Assembly: GCA_910583735.1 (NCBI GenBank)
Contig: CAJTXS010000001.1
Span: 62,001 to 126,000, forward strand
DNA: 64,000 nucleotides
Source: an uncultured Christensenella sp.
GTDB lineage: Bacteria > Bacillota > Clostridia > Christensenellales > UBA3700
Reading direction: 5' to 3'
Both the position numbers and the translations under genes were made by a program. Positions 55,401 through 64,000 of this stretch are shown here, one piece after another. The notes below the pieces were generated by a model. It was not told the DNA's origin and ran no database searches. It saw only the letters and a program-made list of their open reading frames with translations. Numbering within the stretch: position 1 is the first letter of the stretch; the number at the start of each line of letters is the position of its first letter.

Positions 55401-58400
55401 TCAATATGTTTATCGGCGACAAGATAGATCTGTCGACGCTTAACTTGGATACTATCGTCAACAACAATAGCGGTAACAAGCTGTTGGAACTCAAGCTTAC
55501 TACGTCGGGATCGTATTCGGATTTCGAGCAAGTGGCTATTCTCCTTCAGATTAACTACATGGGTAAAGAGCTTATTGCGCTGGCAGTAAGGGACGGCGAC
55601 GCATATCTCGATCTGTCGGGCATAGGCGCCGGAGTGATCAAGGTCACCGATAGCAGTACCCCGCTTACCGCCAACATTAAGAAAATGTTGGACGACATGA
55701 TAGGCAAAATCGAAATCGATATCGAAGAGAAGCTCAACGGTCTGCTGGGCATAGGTAAGCCTCAGCAGGGCAACGTCTCGACTCTTGCGACAGGCGGCGC
55801 AGATCAAGCCGCTAACGCTGCCGCGCCTATCGACACATCTTCTTTGATAGCAGCTATCATCGATATGGTAGTAATCAACGACTCTGTAATTAAGCTGTAT
55901 GCTACCAGCGAGATGATCAAGGGCTTGCTCAATCAGTTCTTCTCCATCTCTCTCAACATAGAGCTCAACGGAGATATTGATATATTCAACGGCGAGGCGC
56001 AAGTCAACGTCAGTCTCAAGGATAGCGCAGACAAGGCAATAACTCTGTCCTTGGGTCTGTCTATCAATGCTATGACCAATGCCGAGCTCAGCGCTCTCGA
56101 GCAAGATCTTGACGGCAGAGCGGCGTCGTTCGACGGCGTAGTTATAGATTTAAGCAATATAGTTGGCAGCGTAGCCGATCTGTTGAACGGCTTGGATCTC
56201 TCCATAGAGCTGGACGTCAACTTCGGCGCCAACGACAATGTCAATCTCTGGGATGTAATCGGAGTTATATTGACTTCTTTGGTCAAGGCGGACGGAGCTG
56301 TTAACGACGTGTTCGAAGCTCTCGGCGAGCAAGGCTTCCGCTGGCAGCTTGATACGGCTACGGATATTAACCTTAAGCTGAAACTGGCTACGGACATCAG
56401 GACTAAGACAGTCAATGGCGAAGAGGTCATAGACGAGGAGACCAGCGCTATCGTAGTCGGACTTATCGCCGGCACGGATTTGACTATAGGCTATGACGCC
56501 ACCGATAACAATCGCGAAGTCATAATCAAGCAGGGCGAGGGCATCTATCTCGTAATCAAGGGCGGCAAGCTCTATATCGACCTCAGCTGCGTACACATAC
56601 TCGGACTTACTTTGCCCGTGCTTCGCGCAGATAACTTTGACGTAATGTCTTATCTCACTGGCATTGTCGGCGACGTCAAGCAGGCTGTAGACAAAATCTT
56701 CGGCGGCACAGTCCGGAGTGAGGCGGAAGGCGGCGACGAGGCTGCTACCGTCGGAAGTTCCGAGATGGCGCTTGACGGCGGCTCGGACGGAAGTATCTTG
56801 ATAGGTCAGGATATTACTTTCAGCATAGGACTAAAGGCTGTACTGTCTCTGCTTAGCGAGATGGGATTGGTTGATTTGACCGCGCTTAAGCTCGATTGGA
56901 ATATAGTCGCCACCACAGGCGTGCAGAACGGCTTGCTTAAGATAGCTATCGAGCATAACGGAGAGTCGACTCCTATAATCGGATTTAACGCGGCGCTTAC
57001 GCTCGGCGTTAAGTTGCGCGGCGAAGCCGATCAAGAGGCGGACGCGGAGCGCGCCGATCTGTTGGATAAGGCAACAGGCGCCGATGTGAGATACGCGGAC
57101 AGCACGAGCAACGTGATAGACGCTATGCTCAACAAGGTGCTCAATACTACGATTAAGCTGGGTATAAGCGCTCATAGCGCTTCCGATAAGTTCAATATAT
57201 CAAGACTTCTGTCTCAGTTGATAGGTTTGATTGCTACGGGAAGCAACGGATTGGATAGCAGTAAGGCATTCAATATAGACGTATCCGATCTCGAGCGTCT
57301 GGAGTTGACTATAACGCTTAGCGGTAAGGCGGATAACCTGTCTCAGCTGTCTGCTATGATCCGCATTGATTCCGTATACAAGAACTATCAAGGAGTTGAC
57401 GTTAATAACAAGATTCTTGCTATATATGTCGATTCCGGCAACTTGTATGCAGATTTGTCGGCATTGCTCAGTAATGTAAATATCATTAAGATCAACAATT
57501 CCGCAATCATGAATATACTGTCCGACACGCTCAACAAGCTGTTGTCGGGGGTCAATCTCGATCTTAACGATATCATTAATATCAAGCCTAAGGCTCAGCA
57601 ACCCGATGGCGGCGCATCTCTTGCGCCTGCCGCGGCTGCCGATGCCAATGCGCTCGATGTAGCGGAATTGATTAAGAGCGTAGCCAAGATAGTAAGGCTG
57701 CACAATACTTCCATAGCGCTCGAGGCGAGCACGGATGCGATAGACCAATTGTTGTTCGGCATGTTCGGCATTCATCTCGATGTATTGGATGTTAACGGCG
57801 CCATTTATCTGATTAACGGCAGAGCGGAGCTTAACGCCAATATATACGACTATGACGGCAATGCGCTTACGGTCGGATTGGGTCTTTCTATTGCGGAGAA
57901 TGGCATAGACGAGACTGCGGCTCTTAAGAGTGCTATCGCTCACGCAGAGGCTACCGCGGTAGAGCTTGACTTCACCAATGGCAAGACGCTGGCTCAGACG
58001 GTACTGGATGTGCTCGGCGGAGTGAGCTTGCAGCTTGACGTCAAGGTGCAGTTGCCCGAGGGCGTATTCGGCATAGGCGATCTGCTGAGCGGATTCGGCA
58101 TCGATATAGCCGATGCCAATGCCTTCGAGTTGATTATCAGCGGCGGAGACTTGAGACTCGACGCTTCGCTGATAGCTAAGGCTGCCTTCGACTACGACAA
58201 TCCCAATAATACAACCGTCATGCTGGAAGTCGTCATGAATTCCGACGCGGTATTCGGAGCTGTCGGCGGCGAAGATAATATCGTATTCCACGCAGGCGAC
58301 AGGATATTAGGTATATATATTAAGGGCTCCGAGCTGTATGTGGATTTGAGCAGCTTGACGCTTTTGGGTATAGAGTTGCCCGTGTATTATACCGCCAACT

Positions 58401-61400
58401 TCAATATCCAAGGCTTTATCAACTATTTACTTAATAAGTTGATCGGCGGATTGGACAGCATGATATTCGGCGAGTTTGCAGTTAATGCCGAGTATAGCGA
58501 CAGCGCCACCAAGATGGTTTGGAATCAGGTAGACGGAGCGGACGCTTATCTCGTCAAAGTTAACGGTGAGAAAGTCGGCACCGTGCTTGCCGATGCCGAG
58601 GTGGACGGAAAGTATGCGTTTACTCCCGCAGCAGATAAGTTGACAGGCATCTACACTGTAGAAGTAGTGCCTATGGTCAAGAAGGCTGTCGAAGGCTCCG
58701 AGCAGTTCAATTACGTTGAGATGGGCGGACGCATCGGTAAGTATACCAACGCCTTTAATCTGTATACCTCTTACGGCGCGGACGGAAGCGCCAACATCGC
58801 ATGGGATCGTATCAGCGGCGCGCAGTTCTACACCGTTAAGGTTAACGGCGAGAAGATTGCGGACACCGAAGAGACGAGCATCGTCATAGACAATCTTGTC
58901 GGCGGCGAAGTGATAGAGGTTGTGCCTTATAAGACTGTAGACGACGTAGTACAGGCGATTAACGATTATATCGGTAGGATAGTATTCAAGACATCGCAGG
59001 CTCCCGTAAGCACTGTCGCGGGCATCGACGACCTCGATGTCAACGAGCTATTCCTCTTGGGAATATCGAGAGATCAGATTAATATCAAGCTGTCTCTCGA
59101 TGCGGTACAGGCAATCTTGCAGGCGCTCAACCTCGACGTAGCTTTAGGCGGATACGACGCGGTAATCGACATTACGCTTAAGCCCAATCAGGATTGGCTC
59201 TCGCTCAGTTTCGAAAGCAATCTCGGCGAGGCATACGGCGGTACGAATGCTTCGGGCGAAATAGCTTTGAGCGTATTCGATATTTACAACGGAGACGCAT
59301 TAGACGGCTTTAAGCAATCTTTGGCAAGCGACTCGATATGGGATATACTTGCCTCTAAGAAAGACAATGCATACAGCAATATCGTAGACGGCTTACTCGA
59401 TAAGATGCTTAATCTGTCCGCGACGCTCGATATAAGTGTGAGCGGAGATACGGCGCTCAATCTAAGGAATGTGCTCAACAGCGTATTCTCTCAGATAGAT
59501 CAGCTTAAAGATTTGAGCATTACAGAGGACATCATGCTCGAGCTGTCCGGTCTCGATCTGCAGCTGGCGCTCAATTTGGGCATAGACCTGTCTTCAGTAA
59601 ATAATACGGTAATATCTATAGCGCTCAACGATATGCGCGGCGGTAAGAATAATCTGCTGGGTATACATCTGTTCCAAGGCAAACTTATCATAGATGCTAC
59701 AGGTATAGCATTCGGCAGATACGTTATAGATGGCGCGGAGCTGTTCCAAGGTCTGTTCGATATGCTCAACGGCGCTATAAGCGGCTTGCGTAACGCTACG
59801 GATATGGACGGCTTGCTCGATATGCTTTACGGTCTTGTCGACAAGACTCCCGAGCAGACCGGCGATAGCATTAGCATGGCGGATACCGAAGAAAAGGGCA
59901 ATTTGCCTGCGGGTACGCACAGTATTGCTGTAAGAGTGAGCACTGACGCCAACGCCGGTACGACGACCTTCTCTTGGGATAGCGTTCCTACGGCTATGAG
60001 ATATAGGCTCATGCTGTATTCGGGTTATGATTTGACCAATAAGACAAATCTTATAAGGGAAGCCGACTTCATGCCCGCAGGTCTTGATATCTGCAATACC
60101 GTAAGAGAGACCAGCGTAACATTCAGTACGGCGGCGCTGAACAAGATAGGATTTATCAAAGACTCCATGTCTCCTTTCGACGGCGTGTTGCAGTCGGGAT
60201 ATTACTACTTCGTCGTAGAGGCTGTACGTAAGTACGGCGCTGACTCCGTCGAGCCCATTTACAGCGAGGACGGACTGGTTATCAACGGCGGCTATACCAA
60301 CTTCAGCGTGCTCAAGAGCATACTGAGTATGGTTAAGATTAAGAATGATAAGATAAGTCTTACTGCATCCGCTGCGACAATTAATAAGTTGCTTGCGGGT
60401 ACGCTCGGCATCAACTTCGATTGGGCAAGCGTCGTACTCGACATTGATCTCTTCGACGGTATAGGTAATCTTGACTTTACGGTAAGCGACGGCGACAGGG
60501 CTGTAATTGCCGACAATGTAACTTTGCAGAAGAACGCAACTTCAGTAGAGCTCGGTTGGGATACAGTAGAGAATGCCGATTACTATGAAATAAATATTAC
60601 AGATATATCGGGTAAGAACAAGATAGATACCGTACAGGTGCATAGCGGAGATATGACCGTAAGCGGCAACAGAGCAAGCTACAGCGTAGATGCGACCGCT
60701 TATCCTTGGTTGTTGACTAAGGAATTGCGTTACAGAGTAAGCGCGATATTCGACAGCGTAAATACCGCGGTAATCAATCTTACGCTTGCTACCGGCGATA
60801 ACGGTAGGGAGAAAGCCGTCGAGGCAATGAAAGAGAACGGTATCTTGGTTGAGTTCGGTGAAAATTCCGATTATACCATAGCGCCCGAGATTCCTTCGCT
60901 CAGCGAGATTAACGGCGTAAGCATTAAGCAGTTTGTAGAAGGAATACTTTCCGTAGTCAGACTCGAGGCTTCGCTCGATATATTCATCTCGAGAGGCTCG
61001 TATAATATCAGCTCGCTCATCAACAGTCTGCTCGAGAAACTCAATCTCAATGTAGAGGGCTTGGACGAGTCCGGTATAGTATGGACTCTTACGGACGATC
61101 TTAGATTTACTATAGACCTCAAGTTGCTCTTCAGTCTCGGCGCGACAGCGGAAGATACTAAGTTCGTGCTCGAAGTTTCCAGCGGCGGTCTGTCGCTTAC
61201 CGAAGCGGACGGCAGCGTAATAGGCGTCATCAACGAGGGACTGTTGCTCGGTCTGTATTATCAGAACGGTAATGCGTTCGTAGATCTGAGCAATGTGACG
61301 TTGCTCGGTATACAGATGCCTTGCTATACGTTTGATATAGATGTTCACGGTCTGCTAACGGATTTGATAGACAGTCTGTTCAAAGATTTCGACTTCTCCG

Positions 61401-64000
61401 TACTCGGCAAGGGATTGTCGGTCAATGTGGAGGGAAATGCCAACGGCGACAGGTATGCGACTTGGAACAACTACAGCAAGAGCGCAGAGTATAAGGTAGA
61501 AGTGTTTAAGGCCGTGGATGGCGCGGACGGCGCTCTGTCTTGGGTCAGCGCCGGTTCGGTGACCGCTCCTGCGGGCGCTACAAGGGCTAATATAACATCT
61601 CTCGTAGGCAGAGACAGTCGTTATAAAGTAGAAGTGACGGCATTCGACGCCGAAGGCTCGGAGATAGCTAAAGACGAGAAGATATGCGGCGTAGAGGCGC
61701 AAGAGCAAAGGATGAGTCTTGCAAGCGATATGGATTCGCTCGATATGAGACAGCTGATAATGCTCGGCATCTCTTCGGATAAGTTGCACCTCGAAGTTAC
61801 GACTAAGGCGGTTGCTTCGCTGCTGGCAAGCTTCATTTCCGGCAATGAGACCGTAGCAATGATAACCGATATCCTCGGACTGTTCGATTTGAGGTTGGTT
61901 GGAGAGTGGCAGGCAAAAGAGGCGCTTACGCTTAAGTTGCAGGGCGATCTGTTCAATACCGATTTCAAGCCCGTTGCGGTAGCTTGCGACAATGTAAGCT
62001 ATGTCGTATCGGACGACTTGAGAGGCGTGACATTCACTTGGGACGAGATAGACGCCGCGGACGGTTACGAGTTGACAATTAAGAACAGTTCGGACGTTAC
62101 GGTTGCTACAGCCAAGAGCGATACCAATAGCGTATATGTGCCTTTTGACAGTATATTCACTCAAGCTGTGCTTGCTCCTAACGGCGGCAGCTGGAGCGCG
62201 GTCGGAATTGTGGAGAATCCTCTCAATGTGACGCTTAAACTTCACACCGAGAAGTTGCTCAATCCCGACGAGATGGGCAAGGTGCCCGAAGAGATAGACG
62301 GTATACTTGCAGGCGTGGATATCGATAAAGCTAAGGAAGAGTACGGCTCTAAGCTCATTGCCGGCTTGCTCGACAAGATTTATAATCTCGACTTGAGCAT
62401 AGCGCTTGATTTCAGTCAAGTGGACGGATTCAGCTTGTCCGAAGTATTGTCCGTAATGGTAGGCAATCTCATACTCGGCGCGACGGGTATATCCGTCGGC
62501 GAGCTTACCGACGCTTTGGATCTGCGTTTGAGCACCGATGCGACCACTGTGGCGCTCGATATCATGCTCAATGTGGATAGAGTGAATCCTGCGGACACGA
62601 ATATCGCCATACAGCTCAGTTCCGTAATCGGCGGATATAATAAGGACATATTGCTTGCGCTCTATATCTACAGCAACAAGCTGGTAGTAGATATGCGCGC
62701 TATAGGCTTGAGAGCGTACGAGATACGCAATCTCGAGTACATCGTATCGCTACAGGAAGAGTTATTCGGACTGATTGACAGCCTCATCGGCGATATCGAG
62801 ATAGATATCACAGAGGTCATCGGCGGATTGCTCAATCCTAAGAACGATGTCAATGGCGACAATAACGGCGGAGATGTCTCGGATGAGCCCGGCGTTGGCG
62901 ACAGCGCGCTCGGAGAGGAGACGTTGCCTTCGATAGGCGTACGCGTAGTCAACTCCAGAGACAGCGAAGGCAATAGGGTAACCGCTCTTAAGTGGAATGA
63001 TGTAGACGGCGCAGTCAAGTATGTATTGACTATGCCCGCCGAGGACGGCAGCAAGACAGAGATTACATTGAGCGGCAACGAGTACGAGTTCGTATCTTCC
63101 GCTTCCGTCTACGGCAAGCCTTACGAAGTTAAGATAGAAGCATACAATGCCGACGATGTGCTCATCGCGGTAGGCAGCAGAGGCGCCAACGGGGTCATCG
63201 CATCCCTGCTTAACGCGCTGTCCCTGCACAACTCCATTATCAGACTTGATGTGACGAGCGATATACTGGATACGATATTGTCTACGCTTCTTAAGGATAT
63301 AAGCATCAATATGGATCCTATCGATTCGCTGGATGCAAATATAGACATCTTCAACGGCAACGCAGAGGCCAAGATAAATCTTGTCCTCAAGCAAGGCGAA
63401 ACGGGAGCCGTAGTCAACAATCTCGTGCTTGGCGCGACATTGGGACTTGCGATGGCGCCCGAGCTCTATAAGGTAGACAGCACAACGGGTATATCCGATC
63501 CCGATACGGTAATTCAGAAGTCCTTGGATGCAATAGGCGAAGTTACCGTAGTCGATCTCGGAGTCGGCGACCCTGCGGGCAGAATAGCCAACGCGATATT
63601 CAGCGCGCTGTCGACATCTTCGCTTTCGGTAGATATCTCCGTTGCGTTTAACGCGGGTACATACGACCTTGCCGAGCTTCTCAAGAGCTTCGGACTGGAT
63701 ATACTCGGCGATACGCATCTGTATTGGACATTCAACCGTGATACGGAGATAGCGCTTACCTTAGAGCTCAGCGCGAGGATTTCGCCCAATGCTTACAATG
63801 ACAGTCTGTTACTGTTTGATATTAAAGCAGGCAACGATATTATCTTCCCTGCCGTAAGTTTGGGCGGTAAGAATTACGGCGAGTTCCGTATAGACGCGGG
63901 AGATTCGATTTTGAGCGTGTTCGGCAGGTCCAACACCAACGGCACCTCTTACATCTATCTTGACCTCTCCGGCTTCAGCGTACTCGGCATACCGTTGCCC
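49427..64000 (+). CDS. giant repetitive lipoprotein, at least 4,858 aa, open at window end
   Basis: I recognise no family for the bulk of this protein. The frame runs from ATG 49427 to the last base without a stop in my reading. Residues 1-30 are a lipoprotein signal peptide with lipobox LSAC (Cys30). Residues about 31-110 are one InlB-type repeat (VTVIFDAGAGTF, KFVGWDDES, LTAKW). The rest alternates two elements. The first is a beta-rich module ending in a conserved block such as GSELYVDLSSLTLLGIELP; copies lie near residues 475, 814, 1115, 1689, 2059, 2382, 2672, 2970, 3419, 3950, 4419 and 4842. The second is an Fn3-like domain with W-x-x-(V/I)-x-x-A-x-x-Y, for example MVWNQVDGADAYLVKVNGEK, seen about eleven times. 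The protein is exported and lipid-anchored. Adhesion, scaffold or ligand/lipid binding are all possible. Confidence 0.85.
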   Translation, partial: MGSKKGKFLALAIVIVMLVALSGALILSACDSGVTVIFDAGAGTFESGNSIMTLNNVAPGTVINLKDYNPKNGGQKFVGWDDESLMSYTDEYTIPSDAKGVIKLTAKWRAGNSGGGSGVLSPLFSVLNSISKGDKINTHIKGSGISGGKEYGLEYISNISRGLGNNALDYDLGFQLTEDGTPKLGIYIVDIQGAAGGLFIDTKPSDPDSKPIYIEDFNMDYLLSVAEKLPSFLQELLNSQSLVSGIIDGVVLSMFMSVNTTTSGSVTNYDITISPLKLVNGLTSLLENPLIAGVVGGFLSSIDLNPLLTWLKDNVPDVDFIVRAGVNSAGQLAGNIELDLIDNSVGESTFTFNTAQLTHGTYDSETLSLVPDKVNNYVAWSLGNIKLSANLDLSTAGNNVDVGALINTFVPGTLPQGLILLDANLGYRLDAIIDIDIKQANPAEDKNLIAIELYEKGKYGSENAILGVYYRNGSLYINIGNILNKLPSASGNGEVAKLWSGKGIKISGLNLNELVGAIKQRAVSEIDKLFGTDHGKIEQSGMESTLKMLTQHDSVMALSVDEEGETYISPGWGNFISMLFKVLKIDGEYVDVTNTADGGELALTINNNLIDSIMAALKGLIPNFGGIDLPDIGEGKLFIKVNKYGLESIGIDHTIGGINLGLSLSDFLLLQPIMFGDDDAQQDFASYIDSCVGDESGYTTSINELINEVLYGGIKGSINLDLSFSGGEYNLSELLSMFGLSLGDIKIKIDNPNAKIALGLDFGLYIDENNPDRDSALYLELVAREPVYLENPDGGTALINEGIILGIYLYKDAIYLDASNLKILNLEMPIYKLDNVGAGSAIEALLAQLPNLDLNLDLSGVIESIKGNPNAGEGEAEAAAALAELTKDSGGVLSTSQVMSNSGAIALYLGSDAIKLSATVGAIFTLLSTFNVNLGFDINDYIQGEIPLEIEYRDGKLSLKVTANLLSTVDGKDSNLTLALGIDLADVNIAGCKQEIKERVDNVGSDYINQELDDYVIKGLLNAVLDTQISINIMLKQGRLDVLKLVDYLLTTLKVSVSLSDLDLDGSIGTDSLEATLNIKLAMSNSDNPIMGIELIAGETGSAGVLFSLYLDKNNAYIDLNVLGLGKYKVSNTGLMGMLTDLLDGFSESVSLKGLLNLDSLLDVSKTIALKAITSVNAGTTVVWNRYGQANDIYYNVYGVTPGVNGAADTVEAIAMGVTHNDASIFVDGKFMIVDADNRYGYYRVDVCTLKNGNEKVIVSATASAEDFDYGAKAEYSKDIKSTDISWNVYNGKYKYAVTQIGSDGQSRDVDISSAVIEGGVFKFTADATGVVSYKVRVFIPGEDITVDEFTFAVTKVDSDKPQEPAAIDVAINDIARSVSWSGVEGASYYEVSLAIAGAAAAEWTTKVSAGGNLTTKWYNEYKNYSITVVAYDKDGNKITEGASSTSYNIIDALLSGLTINNGIIGLEITGKVFGDILANLIGENYRIEILDVALRDVNIFTGTADLELNIYDSIGPDAGKITVSAGIAISPTDVDALAADVEAMNAEGSGYSEIDFAFGGNVVKGIWDLFDEGVMLGMDLEIKFAKGSYNLSKLFAMFGDNLASMLENGPVWTFEADTSVKLELKLGIILDDISKLSEEARKKLPQGMLKAPQIMLSIGFPQGLVLGNDVAIKPNSSIDVFLNYEGLSIDLSGISILGLTLPKYRAEGFDFFGFLNGYLLKLEQMIGAQYNPDGLVIDAANSSVITSGDTSALNLKWKSYVGAEGYSYVVNKAGAESSEEVKLGKDATSATIDVTGLKDGDNVTLNVLDTMGNAYASAIYYAKIVDGELTFELNVGQARMARAQGDDVSLMITKDKLSLMITSQALLSIIKLVYGDKIDIDLPDLDLTIFGEIGNIDGVTGILLKVVGDLIKPEGYVGTDPTLEMSLKLYFDSGEAVKNLNIGDKYAAFIAAADNAGSKLISGLLDSLFNTSFSLYIDLAAEQGFDIIDVLNMFIGDKIDLSTLNLDTIVNNNSGNKLLELKLTTSGSYSDFEQVAILLQINYMGKELIALAVRDGDAYLDLSGIGAGVIKVTDSSTPLTANIKKMLDDMIGKIEIDIEEKLNGLLGIGKPQQGNVSTLATGGADQAANAAAPIDTSSLIAAIIDMVVINDSVIKLYATSEMIKGLLNQFFSISLNIELNGDIDIFNGEAQVNVSLKDSADKAITLSLGLSINAMTNAELSALEQDLDGRAASFDGVVIDLSNIVGSVADLLNGLDLSIELDVNFGANDNVNLWDVIGVILTSLVKADGAVNDVFEALGEQGFRWQLDTATDINLKLKLATDIRTKTVNGEEVIDEETSAIVVGLIAGTDLTIGYDATDNNREVIIKQGEGIYLVIKGGKLYIDLSCVHILGLTLPVLRADNFDVMSYLTGIVGDVKQAVDKIFGGTVRSEAEGGDEAATVGSSEMALDGGSDGSILIGQDITFSIGLKAVLSLLSEMGLVDLTALKLDWNIVATTGVQNGLLKIAIEHNGESTPIIGFNAALTLGVKLRGEADQEADAERADLLDKATGADVRYADSTSNVIDAMLNKVLNTTIKLGISAHSASDKFNISRLLSQLIGLIATGSNGLDSSKAFNIDVSDLERLELTITLSGKADNLSQLSAMIRIDSVYKNYQGVDVNNKILAIYVDSGNLYADLSALLSNVNIIKINNSAIMNILSDTLNKLLSGVNLDLNDIINIKPKAQQPDGGASLAPAAAADANALDVAELIKSVAKIVRLHNTSIALEASTDAIDQLLFGMFGIHLDVLDVNGAIYLINGRAELNANIYDYDGNALTVGLGLSIAENGIDETAALKSAIAHAEATAVELDFTNGKTLAQTVLDVLGGVSLQLDVKVQLPEGVFGIGDLLSGFGIDIADANAFELIISGGDLRLDASLIAKAAFDYDNPNNTTVMLEVVMNSDAVFGAVGGEDNIVFHAGDRILGIYIKGSELYVDLSSLTLLGIELPVYYTANFNIQGFINYLLNKLIGGLDSMIFGEFAVNAEYSDSATKMVWNQVDGADAYLVKVNGEKVGTVLADAEVDGKYAFTPAADKLTGIYTVEVVPMVKKAVEGSEQFNYVEMGGRIGKYTNAFNLYTSYGADGSANIAWDRISGAQFYTVKVNGEKIADTEETSIVIDNLVGGEVIEVVPYKTVDDVVQAINDYIGRIVFKTSQAPVSTVAGIDDLDVNELFLLGISRDQINIKLSLDAVQAILQALNLDVALGGYDAVIDITLKPNQDWLSLSFESNLGEAYGGTNASGEIALSVFDIYNGDALDGFKQSLASDSIWDILASKKDNAYSNIVDGLLDKMLNLSATLDISVSGDTALNLRNVLNSVFSQIDQLKDLSITEDIMLELSGLDLQLALNLGIDLSSVNNTVISIALNDMRGGKNNLLGIHLFQGKLIIDATGIAFGRYVIDGAELFQGLFDMLNGAISGLRNATDMDGLLDMLYGLVDKTPEQTGDSISMADTEEKGNLPAGTHSIAVRVSTDANAGTTTFSWDSVPTAMRYRLMLYSGYDLTNKTNLIREADFMPAGLDICNTVRETSVTFSTAALNKIGFIKDSMSPFDGVLQSGYYYFVVEAVRKYGADSVEPIYSEDGLVINGGYTNFSVLKSILSMVKIKNDKISLTASAATINKLLAGTLGINFDWASVVLDIDLFDGIGNLDFTVSDGDRAVIADNVTLQKNATSVELGWDTVENADYYEINITDISGKNKIDTVQVHSGDMTVSGNRASYSVDATAYPWLLTKELRYRVSAIFDSVNTAVINLTLATGDNGREKAVEAMKENGILVEFGENSDYTIAPEIPSLSEINGVSIKQFVEGILSVVRLEASLDIFISRGSYNISSLINSLLEKLNLNVEGLDESGIVWTLTDDLRFTIDLKLLFSLGATAEDTKFVLEVSSGGLSLTEADGSVIGVINEGLLLGLYYQNGNAFVDLSNVTLLGIQMPCYTFDIDVHGLLTDLIDSLFKDFDFSVLGKGLSVNVEGNANGDRYATWNNYSKSAEYKVEVFKAVDGADGALSWVSAGSVTAPAGATRANITSLVGRDSRYKVEVTAFDAEGSEIAKDEKICGVEAQEQRMSLASDMDSLDMRQLIMLGISSDKLHLEVTTKAVASLLASFISGNETVAMITDILGLFDLRLVGEWQAKEALTLKLQGDLFNTDFKPVAVACDNVSYVVSDDLRGVTFTWDEIDAADGYELTIKNSSDVTVATAKSDTNSVYVPFDSIFTQAVLAPNGGSWSAVGIVENPLNVTLKLHTEKLLNPDEMGKVPEEIDGILAGVDIDKAKEEYGSKLIAGLLDKIYNLDLSIALDFSQVDGFSLSEVLSVMVGNLILGATGISVGELTDALDLRLSTDATTVALDIMLNVDRVNPADTNIAIQLSSVIGGYNKDILLALYIYSNKLVVDMRAIGLRAYEIRNLEYIVSLQEELFGLIDSLIGDIEIDITEVIGGLLNPKNDVNGDNNGGDVSDEPGVGDSALGEETLPSIGVRVVNSRDSEGNRVTALKWNDVDGAVKYVLTMPAEDGSKTEITLSGNEYEFVSSASVYGKPYEVKIEAYNADDVLIAVGSRGANGVIASLLNALSLHNSIIRLDVTSDILDTILSTLLKDISINMDPIDSLDANIDIFNGNAEAKINLVLKQGETGAVVNNLVLGATLGLAMAPELYKVDSTTGISDPDTVIQKSLDAIGEVTVVDLGVGDPAGRIANAIFSALSTSSLSVDISVAFNAGTYDLAELLKSFGLDILGDTHLYWTFNRDTEIALTLELSARISPNAYNDSLLLFDIKAGNDIIFPAVSLGGKNYGEFRIDAGDSILSVFGRSNTNGTSYIYLDLSGFSVLGIPLP
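58510..58870 (+). repeat. tandem duplicated Fn3-like domains inside the giant gene
   Basis: Two adjacent Fn3-like domains, near 58510 and 58797, share W-x-x-(V/I)-x-G-A-x-x-Y and the identical stretch VKVNGEK. This suggests a recent duplication within the gene. Confidence 0.6.

Noticed and set aside
49427..64000. Possibility that the giant frame is a polyketide or non-ribosomal peptide synthetase
   Set aside because: No adenylation, condensation, ketosynthase or carrier motifs are present. The protein begins with a lipoprotein signal peptide and is built of beta-rich and Fn3-like repeats.

Overview
The window looks like a chromosomal stretch of an uncultured, probably gut-associated Clostridia (Bacillota) bacterium. 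The evidence is the tilS-hpt order, GGAGG-type ribosome sites, consensus TTGACA/TATAAT promoters, an HD-type CCA enzyme, a Firmicutes-type TIGR03905 TSCPD protein, BspA-type LRR and InlB-type repeat surface proteins, and a sialic-acid catabolic cluster. I cannot assign a genus from sequence alone.

Left part (1-16 kb). A truncated APH-fold kinase sits at the left edge behind a structured leader with its own terminator. It is followed by a PNPOx-like flavoprotein, then a tightly overlapping housekeeping operon tilS-hpt-cca-rmuC-PHP. A leuS-serS operon lies on the minus strand. An overlapping pair of FAD-dependent oxidoreductases and an LRR surface protein complete this part.

Middle (16-35 kb). 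This holds a cytoplasmic GH3 glycosidase, a small HTH regulator, and a 1,072-aa lipoprotein with Fn3-like and GLUG-like repeats. Next comes a complete polyamine import operon: a cupin-HTH regulator, then potA, potB, potC and potD. PotA carries an unusual basic insertion. An AEC permease, an SGNH hydrolase, a small InlB-repeat protein and a 993-aa membrane-anchored protein made of three long repeats follow.

Right-middle (35-48 kb). A PfkB-family kinase operon and a YhhN-family membrane protein precede a sialic-acid cluster (sialidase, NanE, ROK kinase, NanA). Then come a tRNA-Ala(GGC) gene followed by a tyrosine recombinase, a Nudix hydrolase, and a MarR-controlled heterodimeric ABC exporter. 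The marR reading frame contains a G9 tract.

Right end (48-64 kb). After about 1.2 kb of AT-rich DNA without a gene there is a perfect consensus promoter and a giant open frame. It starts at 49427 and is still open at the last base of the window (4,858 codons). It encodes a lipoprotein with one InlB-type repeat and then a long tandem series of beta-rich modules alternating with Fn3-like domains. It is the most striking object here, and I recognise no described family for its main module.

A second window-wide signal concerns promoters. At least five genes (tilS, the HI0933-type oxidoreductase, the sialidase, the Nudix gene, marR) have TATAAT exactly 6 nt before their ATG, which predicts leaderless mRNAs, while neighbouring genes use ordinary Shine-Dalgarno sites.
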